From: Stachybotrys elegans
Taxonomy: Eukaryota > Ascomycota > Sordariomycetes > Hypocreales > Stachybotryaceae
NCBI GenBank assembly: GCA_020746835.1
Contig: JAGPNK010000024.1
Span: 186,001 to 250,000, forward strand
Direction of reading: 5' to 3'
DNA: 64,000 bases
Shown one piece after another: positions 22,997 through 34,787 of the stretch. Numbering within the stretch: the stretch's first letter is position 1; each line of letters begins with the position of its first letter. The position numbers and the translations under genes are program-made. The notes beneath the pieces were generated by a model. That model saw only the letters and a list, made by a program, of their open reading frames with translations, did not search any database and was not told the origin of the DNA.

Positions 22997-24084
22997 CGGA
23001 CTTTAAGAGGTACAGTGAAGTTCGGCAGACTTGAAGGGTAATGAGCATATTACCGTGTACAATGAACTCAAGTTATTGTTGTTCATGAATAGCGTGAACT
23101 CGCTTCGAGAGAAGTGAACCTCCCCCCTTGAGATCTTGTTTAGCACCTCCATGGCCAAAGGGTCGTTCTTTACAGTCGACTTTTAGAACAACAACGGTAG
23201 TGCATGGTCGGGCGAACTGCCCACCAACGCTCCAGGTAGGTCTGCTGAGTCCACTCAGGCTCCTTTCCCTCAAGTTCAAGGTTGAGTATAACCTCTCGCC
23301 TTGCCGCAGAATCCGGAATATTGAGAAGGACGCAAGCCACATAACGCCGATGGTGGTGTAACGCCGTTCCACTATTCTGTCGGCGCTTGATGTGCCTTGG
23401 GCGTGACAGAACTTGTCTTGATGGACGTTAGATGCGGACCGAGAACCACCACATCCTTATGGCAAAAAAGGAGAGATAGCAAAGTTCGAGGGCGGAGGAA
23501 AGGACCGGTACGACTACCATGACAACAAGCTGGAGGATGGCATGCAAAATATCTTGGGCAACCTAAGGACACGGCTATATGCCGGCTGGTACAGTCTTAG
23601 GTTTCTCAGGCTTGGTTCGGTGCGATGAGGGACATATTTACTCACATGTTCTCTGCTCGACGCTTAGCGAGGCCGAAATCCATATGGACCATATCTCGGT
23701 ATTACAAAGTCCCGTAATCAGATCCTTCGAGCTGAGTATCCAGCAATCACGGCACCACAATACTAGCAACACGGCAATACGGCAATACGGCACAAGCCTG
23801 AGCTGCAAAATGGAAGAGGGAGATGTCCGCTTCTGTATATCGTCATAACTGTGGACGTATGGCTCTGAGTAAGCCTTGGGGCACCACAACTCTAGACGTA
23901 TGGTTCTCAGTAATCGTAAGGGCACGGCCAGCTTGCAATGACTGCTGCGTAGTGGTCGCCTGCCGCGCCCAGGGGAGCATGGCAGATCATAAAAAATGCC
24001 TGAAGTTTCTCGATTTATATGTAGAAGGCACACCTTTTCATCACTACTTCTTCACTCACATATCACGCCGCAACATCTATCACA
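22997..24084. other. Intergenic with diverged short repeats
   Basis: No gene recognised. A 19-base word recurs with two mismatches at 23854-23872 and 23895-23913, and an 8-base unit (ACGGCAAT) repeats around 23770-23792. Confidence 0.45.
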
Positions 24085-24412
24085 ATGAAGCTCCTCGCGC
24101 TCGGAGTCGGTCTCCAGCTTGTCGGTGCTTGCGCAGCCTTACACCCTTCCTGGGGACTTGCCCAATGGTGTACACCGTGTGGAGCTTAACGCCGCGAGTG
24201 ACGAAGTTCACGAGGGCCTCGCAGTAGATTACAACGTTACCTTGACCACGTCGCCAAACAAGAGATCAATCATCGACCATGGTGGATTCGGGACTGGCCA
24301 GTCGGTCATTTGGCGTGGATGTGGGATTTCCCGTTCGTGTGCCCCAATGGGATACAGATCAGTGACTTCGAGGAGGCCCCATCTGACGATAAAGATGATA
24401 TCAGATCAATAG
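24085..24412 (+). pseudogene. Small secreted protein gene, apparently frameshifted
   Basis: ATG 24085 opens a clear signal peptide (MKLLALGVGLQLVGACA). In that frame the protein ends within about 35 codons. In the next frame, directly after the signal peptide, a mature-protein-like sequence follows (YTLPGDLPNGVHRVELNAAS and onwards) to 24412, which has no start of its own. A one-base lesion near 24125-24140 would unite them. The architecture resembles small secreted proteins of plant- or insect-associated ascomycetes, but I cannot name the family. An overlapping-frame coincidence is the alternative. Confidence 0.45.
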
Positions 24413-24579
24413 ATAACAATTGGGAAGAATATCCAATAAGAATTCATCATGCACGATCCCATCTTCATTGGGGACAGGATTTTCATTTCTATTCTCGTGC
24501 TCTGCGTCCTGTGACTCGGTTCCCGGTTCATATGACTCTGTATTCTAGAATTCTTTTATCCAACAGGGTGCAGCAGATA

Positions 24580-25129
24580 CTATTCGTCATCTGTATCCTG
24601 AATGAGGCTTTTGACACCTTCCACCATGGTGTATTCTCGCCTGCGGAGGGGAGCATCTTGTCTGGACTTATGAGGGTGGATTCTGCATCCTTTTTCGCTT
24701 CCTAGCTGGTTGCAGCAAGTCCATGTAAACCCTTCAGGATACTCTTCGCGACAAAAGTCAGAATCAATAGTACCGTGGCAATCCTCATCATGATCAGCCC
24801 AAAAGTCCCCGTCATCATCAACCTCCATTTCACTTGAAGTTCGTGAGGATAGCTGGCTGAGAGCTAGTAGTGGGAAACTCATACTCACCATCGGGATGAT
24901 GGGATTGACATGCACGACTGTGGTTGGTCTCGTCGTTGAAGGCTTCCTCACAGAACATACAGATCTTTGCCTCATCTTCTGCTTTTCGCTTGGTCCCAGC
25001 AACTGGTTTGTCCACTGCTTGAAGGGCTTCGAGCATCCCTTGTATCTTTGCCTCCATCTTCTTGTCCTGCGCAATCGCCTGGAGAACTACTCGCAGGTGG
25101 TGCTCAGGCGCAGAGGCGATTCTAGACAT
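24580..25129 (-). CDS. Cys/His-rich (zinc finger-like) hypothetical protein
   Basis: Two exons (25129-24885 and 24832-24580) with a 52-base intron give 165 residues starting MSRIASAPEHH. An N-terminal helical part (LRVVLQAIAQ, MLEALQAVD) is followed by a basic KRKAEDE, suggestive of nuclear entry. The C2H2-like unit CMFCEEAFNDETNHSRAC comes next. After an acidic stretch (DFWADHDEDCHG) comes WTCCNQLGSEKGC with a following His, a knuckle found in a widespread family of uncharacterised fungal proteins. A nucleic-acid or protein-binding role is likely, but no function is known to me. The start was chosen at the Met before the conserved helix; an upstream Met at 25219 is possible. Confidence 0.72.
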
Positions 25130-25880
25130 CGTTAGGGACAGAATCAAGGCAGCAGCAACAGACAGAGGCTGAGATGGTTGGTTGTATGGTGTATGACGAG
25201 ATCGGGTTCTTGCCTTCATTTATCCTCGAAAATAAGAAATAAGAGAGGTAAGAAAAGAAACCCCCAATCGCTAGAAAACGTGTTGCAAGCTGTGCTTGGC
25301 GAGGCCCCCCGCCCACATACTAAGGGATTAGTTCAGTCCACTTTTTCTGCAGCTATCGTCACACCGACATTGATCACATCTGCCTGTGACGTCATATATC
25401 GTCATGCTCTCCGTAACCTCTATCGGCTCAGCGTTGTATATAACTTCGCCCAAGGGGCCCAAGCACTGTATATACCTTGGCTGACCACTTGTCTCATCTT
25501 CACAGTCGCCAGGCTCCAACTGCTCATGAATTTCACCACCAGCTGTTTAATCTCAACACCGCGTTTATGAGGAAGAGGGTGCTGGTTTCTTGTCATTATT
25601 CTATCACCTATGAAGAGAAATCATGGATGAACCGGTCTATAAAGCTTGCAATCAAGCTCCATGGATACACAAGGCTCAAATGAGAGGTAGAGCATCCGTA
25701 ACATCTACAGCAGCTTGTATAAGGAGGACTTATTGGCGTAGGGAATTGAAAAGTTGAATTATTTATAGCAGACAAATTAAATACAACCGAACCTATGACA
25801 TAAAACCCAACTCAGCCCTTCGCGGCTCAGTCGCCTATCTACCCACCTAACCATCGAATAGACCCTGATCGTTACGCCAG
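25130..25880. other. Intergenic, nothing recognised
   Basis: Short overlapping ORFs only. It includes the upstream region of the zinc protein and the 3' flank of the lipase gene. Confidence 0.45.
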
Positions 25881-26951
25881 CTAATATGTAAGACCGCCTT
25901 TACAGGCGCTGACTCGTTGAAAATAGTGGCTATGGGCAGTCAGGTCTAGTCCGCCCTGTCCCCCGTTGCAACTGCTCTTGGCACCCGTACAGACTTGTAC
26001 ATCCGACGTAGTATAGCTGGTTGTTTCGGATCCGCCAGTTTTGAGCCAGAACTCTGTATCCGTTTGACGGTAGCCAAAGAGCGTAGGCGGAAACCTGGGA
26101 ACAGGATCATTGACGTGAGTCACACGGTAATGGACACCATTGCGCTGCGCGTTGATGAACTGGACCAATTGTGAGTTGCCTACCATGGGCGATCCATAGG
26201 TGTACAGATCCGTCGCGATGCCTGAGGATCGAAGCGTAGCTGCCAGAAGGGTGCCCACGGCGCCCCCCAAGCTGTGTCCAGTAACGACAACTTTATACGA
26301 AGGCCAGGCCTGTTTCGCGGCCCGGACGGCTGCCACGGTGGCCCCCCTAATATCACCCAACCCGTCGTACCAGCCTTGATGGGCCTTGCAACCCGAGCAC
26401 AGATCGATGGACTCTAAAGGGACCAGAACGCTTCCAGGACGTTAGGCTAAAATGACATGTATGGGAGGCTTAAACTTACTCTGCGATGAAACCGGCAATG
26501 GAGTTTGTCCCCATAAGTGCGACTACAATGGCTTGCTTCACTGGATCGATAGCAACAAATCCTCGCGAGATGGACTGGTCAAAGCTTGATCCCGTTGTTA
26601 GTACACCGTGACTTGCTTGGGGTTCTTATCCCTACCCCACAAATGCGTAGTTTTTGACGGAGTTGGAGGAAAGCAAAGGACACGCATTGTCGCTGCATGA
26701 TACGAGTCGATTGACTAAGGAGGGCTGAGAATTGCAGTATGCTGCCGCAGCGTACTGCACGTAATACTTCATATCGGCCAGCTGCCCTTCTGTCACCCCC
26801 GTAGTCGCTGGAATAGATTAGTGCTAGCCATAGCATGCTCGCAGAAATAATTCTTACATCGTACGTGCAGTTGTTCATCCTGGGGTTGAACCGGCGAGCC
26901 GCTCACCGCAGTCCCGAGCAGCACGGGTAAAAAACAAAGCGTGAGTCTCAT
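25881..26951 (-). CDS. Secreted class 3 lipase / feruloyl-esterase-like
   Basis: Four exons run left from ATG 26951; introns lie near 26812-26862, 26590-26640 and 26430-26480 and keep frame. A signal peptide (MRLTLCFLPVLLGTAVSG) is followed by ADMKYYVQYAAAAYCNSQ, the usual N-terminal helix of this family. The lid region has FDQSISRGFVAIDP. The catalytic Ser lies in VVVTGHSLGGAVGTLLAA, the Asp in HVNDPVPRFPP and the His in LTAHSHYF, all intact. Cysteine placement (CSDNACP, CSGCKAHQGW, CTGAKSSC) matches secreted fungal lipases. Expected role: extracellular hydrolysis of triglycerides or feruloyl esters. The gene stands alone, with nearly 2 kb of empty DNA upstream. Confidence 0.9.
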
Positions 26952-28896
26952 GGCAGTGAAGAAGAAGGAAACACACAAGGCTGCCCAATCATGTAAAAGG
27001 ATTGAAACGAGAGACAGATTCCCAATGCGCCCGAGTTGCTCACTGATGGAGTGGCTGAACGGGGTGCGTCTATACTTATGCGTGTATCAGTAGACAATGA
27101 GCTCTGCCTTCCATGCTCAATCAGTTGCGTCGCAATACAGACTTCACAACAGCACTCTAAAGTGCACAGGCCTCTCCGTTGCACAAGCCTATGATGGGAA
27201 AGACCAATATAGGTACCAGGTCCCACAGCCGGGGCAATACACCATGCTTGGTTAGAACTCTGGCCAAGGGCCCAAAGCGCGCAGCCCACGTCCCGAGGCT
27301 CTTCCAAAAAGCCGCAAAGACCGGTGCCGACGCAAACTACTGTCTGCATATGCGGGGCACTTGAGGAACCCACACGGAGAAATCGAATCGATGGTTTGAT
27401 CGATAATGCGAGTCATCCCATCTTGAGCGCTATGGCCACCCGAACCATCAATCCGCAATCTGACTTTACCCACGATAGCATCGATAGTTGACCAAATAAT
27501 TAAGATGGACGAAAACTCCACTCATAGTCGGGTTAATAAGTTCAGAATTATAGGTCATGGTCGGACTCGGACGACCAGAGCGCTCATGGTGGTCGGATAA
27601 GCTATATACTCGGCTTGGTCGGACCTCGGCCAGAGCCCAAAGCGTGCCAACATTCCACCAGAGAAGGTAGTCCCTCCTACCAGCACCCCTGGCTACGGTA
27701 AAGCCCCATCCGAAGCAGTTGCGAACCGGACATCGAAAAGGACAACCGGGAGTCTACGTTTGGATGCAGAAAGAGTCGAAAGGTCAGCTGCATAATTGTC
27801 GTACAGGGGCATTCCCCTCTATTTGTCCTCGCTCAGACACTGAGGCTCGTGCCATGCCTGGTGCGATTAGTACAGCCAAGACGTAGACTTTCCGTGGTGC
27901 AAGCTTGTCTTCGATCGGCTCCCCTCACCTTTAAACTTCCAAAAATCATGAACAACAGGCCTTTTGGTAGATACGAGCAGCTGGGGAGGTTGTCATAGTT
28001 GCCGAGTAATTTTTGAACCGGCTGTCCATGGCATCCAATGCCTCACACATCACTTTTGAACGATGCACCGTAGCAGCCCTCGCATTTACACTGGGATTAT
28101 GTATAGTGATAGCATTCCGCCCAGACGCAGCGCCGTAAGACATACTGAAGGCCACACTTGTGCAATGCAGCGAAGGGACGCATCGTTAAGTATAGGTCTA
28201 AGTGTACGCTGGAAGCGCGTTTAAATGTGATAAACTTTGCACCATAGGGATGAGCGCGGGATGATCGATCATTCTAGTCGTCAAAGTAATATCGGCGGCG
28301 TGGATAATAATCGCAACAACCTACTTGAAGGCATCTACAAACACAGGACTCTCGGGCCCTCTCACATTCAATCTGCACTTGTAAAACCAGCGTCTTCTAA
28401 TTCAATGTACTGGAGCATGAATCCTTTGGGGGGGATTTCAGCTGGATTGTCGATTTGAGAGAGACGGCTTTTGCGATTTCTTTTCCTGTTTTCGAGTGTC
28501 GGTGCGCATGGTCCACTCGCATTACTGAACCCTGGTTCATCAATCGCCGAGTGGGACCATAATAGGGACTAAGATGTGAACACGACGAGAGCCGTGCCCT
28601 ATCATATAGTTCCTTACCACATGGCATAACGACCTCCACAAGTGGTTTTGGGTTGGCGAACTATAACCCCACCACGAGGCCCGGGCTTTTTAATGTGCTA
28701 TGTATGGAGTTGGCCTACGATTTTGGCTCACATGTTAAGAAGCAAGGCAAACTGCCCACGATAAAGAAGTCAGGTAAATACGCGGCTCGGCGCACAAGGG
28801 CCCTGCCAACTTGTTTCTTGAACCGGTGTGTTTCTCTGCCGCGTCCCTTCTGGCAGTTTCTTCTCTTTGTGCTGGTGCTTGACACGTATTTCCACC
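26952..28896. other. Gene-poor interval (1.9 kb)
   Basis: No gene recognised on either strand. Small frames at 26948-27521 and 27946-28155 show no motif. It holds the promoters of the lipase (leftward) and the receptor (rightward). Confidence 0.5.
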
Positions 28897-30074
28897 ATGG
28901 ACGACAACCGAGGACCAGAGCTGGCGGCCGTCCTCATCGCTCTTTTAGTCCTTGCTACTGTAGCCGTTGGACTCCGCATGTACTCCATGGCCATTCTGGT
29001 CAAGAGGTTTATGCTGGAGGACTGGCTCACGCTGGTGACGCTCGTCGTGTATATCGCCTACACTACGTTCGGCCTCCTTGCAGTCCACTACGGCCTCGGC
29101 GCTCATGTCTACGACGTCCCCCTACATAATCATTCCAAGGCATTGCTCTGGCGCTACGTGGCACAGACAACGTACATTGTCATATCCGCTTCAACCAAGT
29201 TCATCGTGGGCTTGCTTTTGCTTCGGGTGTGCTCACGACAGAAATGGCGGACGTGGACCATCTGGACCATGCTGGGAATCAGCGCGGTAGCCAACACTTT
29301 CTACTTCTTTCTCTCCATTTTTCAGTGTCAGCCAATCGAGTTCTACTGGTTTCGCTACGATCCGAACCCGCCAGTCCAGGGCAAGTGTCACAACAGTGTG
29401 CTTGCAACGATCCCGTCCTACATCGTCATCGTGCTCAATGTCGCCGTTGACTGGGGCCTGGCGCTGCTGCCTGTTTCTGTGGTCTGGAATGCCAAGATGC
29501 AAATCAAGTTAAAGATATCAGTGGTGGGGTTGCTTGCACTGGGATCCATGTGAGACTTATCTCCCCTCCCCACGGTAGCCGTGTACTAACTAGGAGCCCC
29601 AGCGCCTCGATTGCGACCATTGTGCGCATACCATACGCAAAGCAGCTTCTTTCCAGCCCCGACTATCTCTACAATTTCACCGATATCGCCATTTGGAGCA
29701 GCGTTGAAATTGGCTTGGCTCTGACAGCGTCTTCGCTAGCTACTCTGAAGCCCTTTCTCCGTAAAATGAAGTTTCTGACGGGCGGGAGTTCAAGTATGGG
29801 AAAGACTTCCAGCAACAGATGGACGGAGGGAAAGTCTGGTCTCACCGAGTCGATGAGAAACAGGCGACTGGAGGCTCCGAACTTTACTGGGTCGAGAGGT
29901 TTTAGGAGCATTCATTCCCGCACAGGTTCCCTCACAACCCCATCCTTCGCTATGAATGACATGCCTATAACAAGTCCAGCAAGAGCTCTTCAGAGGAACG
30001 AGTCAACACATAGTCTTGTGGGAGTGTTCCCACTAGACACCGTGGATATAGAGAAAGATTCACCAGGGAGGTGA
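28897..30074 (+). CDS. SAT4/Pth11-type seven-helix membrane protein (second copy)
   Basis: Two exons (28897-29549, 29603-30074) with a 53-base intron give 374 residues starting MDDNRGPELAAVL. Seven hydrophobic helices are visible. Family landmarks are RMYSMAILVKRFMLEDWLT after helix 1, YGLGAHVYDVP, ASTKFIVGLLLLRVC, FFLSIFQCQPIEFYW, VDWGLALLPVSVVWNAKM and IASIATIVRIPY. The rhodopsin_fungal domain ends near SLATLKPFLRKM, followed by a Ser/Arg-rich cytoplasmic tail. Such proteins are putative surface sensors; some relatives act in appressorium formation in plant pathogens. This copy is intact. It is no closer in sequence than family level to the two other copies in the window. Confidence 0.88.
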
Positions 30075-32269
30075 TTCTCAAGCCAGATTTCTTGAGTAGA
30101 AAGTTCATTCTTAGTGGATAGATTTCCAACAAATCGATTTGTTATTGAATCACAATAATTTGCAAGGTTCAGTCTCCTATGATTAAGCTATTCGAAACCT
30201 TTATGCACTAGACTTTCGACTTTTGCTTAGGGCATCTCGCCTGTTGGTTATTGCACCTGTGCTGATGGGCATGCCTAGAACCACAGGCCTTCTTAATTTG
30301 TTCACTACAAGGTGTTTTGCTATGATAGAGCCGGCGATAACGATGATCTATGCAATGGTGTAGTCCCCAATTGAGCTTTTTGCCACATATCTCCGAACAG
30401 CACCGCTGGGGCAGAATACATCAAAGTCTTCTAGTTTAGACAATATCGCCTTGCGAGCTGGTCAAAAGCCAATCATGCTCTCGAGACAAAACTTGCCTTA
30501 AAGCACCCGGACCCTGGGAAATGAGCCACCAGCTGAGTATATCTTCATGTCGGAGCTGCTTTTCATGCTTTGCCGTCTGGAACCCCAGAAGCTGCGTGCA
30601 GCATCATCGTCACAAAGCTCAAGATGGTTCAGCACATCTCCGTGATGTATGCTAGATAGGAGAATACCGAAGGAGTTTCCAATTTCATCTTGGGTTCCCC
30701 TGGTTTGTTTCTTAGATTCCTAATGTCTGTATTCTCAGAACTTTGCTTCAAAGGATAGCGAAGCTTTAGCAGCGTCGCACGATCGAAGATTCACGAACGT
30801 CTATTCTCATCAAGCGTTCGAGACATTAGAGCGTGATTTGCGTAGGACAGAACCAGTTTGCGTATGGAGGGATCTTCAAACAGCTTTCTTGCCCAAAGTG
30901 CACCCACGAATGATTCTCCAGTACCTATGATCTATGGGCAGCCAGACTAATAACAACTGATAAATGACGATATCCAAGGAAATTGTTGAATTACACAAAC
31001 GAACCTGGGGTCCTTGAATCAAAGCGACGAGGGCACCTAGTAAACAGACCAAGGCATAGCGTTGAACCTTATCCAACTGACGATGTCACCTCTGACCCTC
31101 GTACGCAAACCCAATTGCGCAGAAGCGTTTGCTTGGCATATAAACTCCTTGATTTTTATTTTATTTTAATTCAAAGTCTTCTTTCTAGGAAAGTGTTTCA
31201 TCAGATGCAACCCCCATCAGTGGTAGCTGTGTGGTCTCTGTTAGCCGCTCAAATAGAGGCGCACTTAGCAGTGTCTACTCCTATAAATGCAAGTCCAATG
31301 TTGGTGTAAGTATCCACGATGTCTTTCCCCAGTTTCGCACTGGATATTAATTGAGGGCCGAGAATTGCAGAGTCGTTGCTAATGTATCGACGTCCGTGCA
31401 AAACTGATTACATTGTCACCCGAGCAAACTGACCCAGAGGATTTATATCAGAGAAATCGATCATTGAGCTTCAAAAGACTTTTCTCATCACTCTTCTTGT
31501 GACCCAGCGGTTCAAGAACCCACCGTACTTGTACCAACAAAGTGCAGATCTAGCCTCGCTTCTGATCTCTAGTATCAATACCATAGGGTAGGAGCCCACA
31601 CAGGTTTATGGGCCGTCTCCTTCCATTCCTCTTCTTTATAGCAATCATGACATCCCCACGGAGCTCAGTGAGCATGTCCTCTTACAAGAGACGGTACTGG
31701 TTGTCTAGGCGGTCAGCTGCCTTCTTATCTGCATCCAACGCATCGAATCGTGCTCCTCGACGATAATAGGGAGGACGAGTTGATACAAATTCATCGGTCG
31801 TTAGAGAAGTTGCAGAGTAGGTAGTTGAATCAAGAATAATTCCCGCTTAGAGTAATGATCGCTTTCAGAATATTCTACACCTCAATATCACTATGCAGTC
31901 ATTATATGCAGCCCTGCTCAGGTTTAACACGAATATGGCCCGAACCGAATTGCTTGGGGCCAGATTGAAGATGGGGTAGCAACATCCCCCCACCCGCGCA
32001 CGCCATCATGCCTCCATATGCATTAGGCATGAAGGATCTTCATGACATCAGTTCGCACAGAATATTGAAGCGTGGCACATATATCCCAGGTTATCTAATG
32101 ACCTTGTAACTGAGGTGTCCCTAGCAATTTACATCGCCGATACCGGCTGTTGGTAAAGAGTCTTGATTCTTACGCGCGCTTTCCCCCTTGAGTGTCTCAG
32201 ACTCGATGCTCAAGTTCCGTTTTGATGTTCTTTTTTCGAGCTTACCTCTGAATTTCATCCACAGTAACA
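30075..32269. other. Largest gene-poor interval (2.2 kb)
   Basis: No long frame and no recognisable fragment. It may be decayed repeats or long untranslated DNA; a repeat-library search would tell. Confidence 0.5.
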
Positions 32270-33289
32270 ATGATGGCGGCAGAGACTCCACCAATTTTCC
32301 TCACCTATCTGAACGGACTAGATGTCGCGCAACTGAAGTTGACGAACGAGGAGATCCTTGGCGCTGTGGAGAGGGCACTTGATGCGCAGGGCCGTAACCA
32401 GACGGTGATCGAGCCGCGGGTGCACCTTGTGCCCCAGCACTCTTCCAAGGGCCATTTCAATATCCTGCGTGGCGTTGTGCATCCTTTAAACGTCGCGGGC
32501 GTGAAGGTTGTCAGCGACTTCGTCGACAACTACAAGCAGGGACTGCCATCCGAATTCGCGATTCTCAACTTGTTCGATCCAGACACGGGCAAGCCGCGAG
32601 CCCTTGTGGACGCCACAGCAATCACTGAAATGCGCACTGGCGCTGTCACGGCGCTTGGAGCCAAGTACCTCGCACCTAGCAAGCCCAAGGTCCTGGGACA
32701 TATTGGTGCACGCGGCAGCTCCTACTGGAACATTAGGCTGCTCGCAAGTCTCTTCCAATTCGACGAGATCCGCATTCACTCTAAGCGAAAAGTAAGCCGT
32801 GAAGCGCTTGGTGCGAGATTGGAAGAGGAATTGGGGCGACCGATCCGCGTCCTAGATTCTTGGAGGGAAACCATCTCTGGCGCCGACATCGTCGTGGAGG
32901 CATCGCGATTGACTGCTCCAGAGCCACTGCTGAAGACCGAGTGGATCAAGAAGGGTGCTTTAGTGGTGCCATATGGAACAATGAGCGCTCTGGAGCTTTC
33001 TCTGACCGACATCATGGACAAGATGTTGGTGGACGACTGGGGTCAGTGTCGCAAGGGCCTCCCGTTGGGGGCGCTGCGCCAGCATGTTGACAACGACAAG
33101 TTAACGGAGGAAAACCTGCATGCCGAGCTGGGCCAGGTGGTAGCCGGGCTGAAGAAGGGCCGGGAAAGTGACGACGAGACTATTCTGTTTTGGCATCGTG
33201 GCCTAAGTCTAAGTGACATTGCATTGGGGACGGCCATGCTTGATAAAGCTGGAGCTTTGGGAGTTGGGCAACAGCTAAGATATGCTTGA
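32270..33289 (+). CDS. Ornithine cyclodeaminase/mu-crystallin family enzyme
   Basis: Single exon of 339 residues. The family fold is clear: FNILRGVVHPLNVAGVKVVSD, LNLFDPDTGKPRALVDATAITEMRTGAVTALGAKYLA, then the Rossmann strand VLGHIGARGSS, an acidic loop region SGADIVVEASRL, and VPYGTMSALELS. The usual nucleotide-loop form is GxGxQA; here it is GARGSS, with no Gln. The enzyme is therefore probably not a true ornithine cyclodeaminase but one of the many fungal relatives that reduce or form imines or act on amino acids with NAD(P). It is cytosolic, with no targeting signal. It is convergent with the broken dioxygenase that ends 193 bases away, which may be a former pathway partner. Confidence 0.85.
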   Translation: MMAAETPPIFLTYLNGLDVAQLKLTNEEILGAVERALDAQGRNQTVIEPRVHLVPQHSSKGHFNILRGVVHPLNVAGVKVVSDFVDNYKQGLPSEFAILNLFDPDTGKPRALVDATAITEMRTGAVTALGAKYLAPSKPKVLGHIGARGSSYWNIRLLASLFQFDEIRIHSKRKVSREALGARLEEELGRPIRVLDSWRETISGADIVVEASRLTAPEPLLKTEWIKKGALVVPYGTMSALELSLTDIMDKMLVDDWGQCRKGLPLGALRQHVDNDKLTEENLHAELGQVVAGLKKGRESDDETILFWHRGLSLSDIALGTAMLDKAGALGVGQQLRYA

Positions 33290-33482
33290 ATCAAATGATA
33301 CTTCAGGTCTTCATGAGAAATATGCTTAGTTGCCGTCAAGTGAGTTCGCATATCGTGTGAATACGTTATATAGTCGGGTCTCTGCATATCGAAGTCGTTT
33401 GAGCAATATGGGCGCGCCAATAGGATGCCTAAGTGATCTTTCCTCCAAATCGTATCTGGATAATGAGAAGGATATCTGGTCT

Positions 33483-34520
33483 CTAGTAACTCGGAGCAAT
33501 GTAGCTTTCTAGATCCATTTCGTCGACCGTGGTCTGAAGGTACTGGATCTGCTCATCCACCCACTCCTTCGTCAGACGATGAATCTCCTTGGCTGATCGC
33601 CCTTCAACCTGCAACTCCTTCCGTGCAGCAGATGCGCGCTTGGCCAGAACATCGAGACGATATTCAGTCCACTGCCGAAACAGCTCATCGTTGTTGCTGA
33701 TGGGCTTGACTGTGCGCAAAGAACTGTTGTCATATGCCGTGGGGTCTCGTGGACGCATCGAGACAACGAATGTGACTCGCTCCCCGCTGCCCAACGTGCG
33801 AAGAGCTGCGTGGGAGACTAGACTGCCCTGCATCATGACCGCATAGCCCATCCCTGGCTGCCGCATCTTGATAATCCCGCCATCGCCCTTTCATAGAGCC
33901 GTCTCGCCTCCAGACATTGTGGTTGGATCTGAGAGCATCAGAACACAAACCCATGGATACGAGTCATGGTGCCATGCGGATACCAAGTCCTTCAGATCAG
34001 CGCCTTTCTCCTGCTCAACCGTATCCTCGTCTTCTGCACTTGGAGGCACAGGGGGAGGCAGGTTCTCCGTGATGGGATCGTCGAGGTTCGTGCCCTTTGG
34101 GAGCTGCACATTGAGCTGCCCAATCTCATAGTCCATGATGATATCTAGGTCAACACCCGCGGCGTCGGAACAAGCCTTTATCATCTCGGTACTACGCCAC
34201 ATAGCATAGGCGAATGGAGCAGCTGGGCCATAGCCTCGAATGCGATAGACGCCGGGATACTTCCATGAACCAAATTTTCCCACGAGCTCGGGCCTGAATA
34301 TGTCAGCCCGGAGCTCGCGTACACCCTCCTGGGTTAACAGTGGGAAAGGACTTGTGATGGCAGTCTGCGAGCTTGCGTGTGGGAAGTTGAGATCTAGATC
34401 AGATAGGCTGATGGTGGATGACGGTCTTTCATAGCGAAGATGCTTGCCGGCCTTGAAAGCGGTGGGTATATACGAGGTGTCCCCAATACCATGCAACGAG
34501 ACAGGTTTGGCGGTTGCCAT
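33483..34520 (-). pseudogene. 2-oxoglutarate-dependent oxygenase-like gene with one in-frame TGA
   Basis: A single reading frame of 345 codons plus the terminal stop begins MATAKPVSLHG at 34520 and is open to 33483 except for TGA at 33891-33893. The upstream part includes a likely iron-binding HHDSYPW (His-x-Asp), a Trp-rich region and PTTMSGGETAL; the TGA follows immediately. After it come KGDGGIIKMRQPGMGYAVMMQG, a likely second His (VSHAALRTL) and a downstream helical tail. In related proteins the position after GGETAL is a basic residue, and CGA to TGA is one transition. The product would otherwise be a normal-length Fe(II)/2-oxoglutarate oxygenase of the uncharacterised fungal type. It could be a fresh pseudogene, a polymorphic null, or a readthrough site. 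Confidence 0.82.
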
Positions 34521-34787
34521 TTTGACTCAGAGGTTGTTGCGTATGGAAAAGCTACAGAGCTAACAGAATTAAGCTGCGCCGCCGCCGCTTTAGTATGCCA
34601 TTGGCAAGTGCAGTTTATCTGTGGCGTTCCAGCCGCACGGGGATTGGGAATCAATACATAGAGCTAGACGAGAAGGACTGCAGGGCGAATGAGGGTTCTC
34701 CGATCTCCGGCCGAGCAACACAATGTCTATAACACCCTGTCAGCACGCCATTCCACCCAGCCAAGCACATCATCGTATCCCTCGAGT
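34521..34787. promoter_or_regulatory. Upstream region of the broken oxygenase
   Basis: Left part of the 829-base space between two divergent genes. No motif stands out. Confidence 0.4.

Noticed and set aside
33891..33893. Programmed TGA readthrough giving a peroxisomal or extended isoform
   Set aside because: The following codon is AAG, not CTA, and the downstream end carries no clear peroxisomal signal; a nonsense mutation is simpler.
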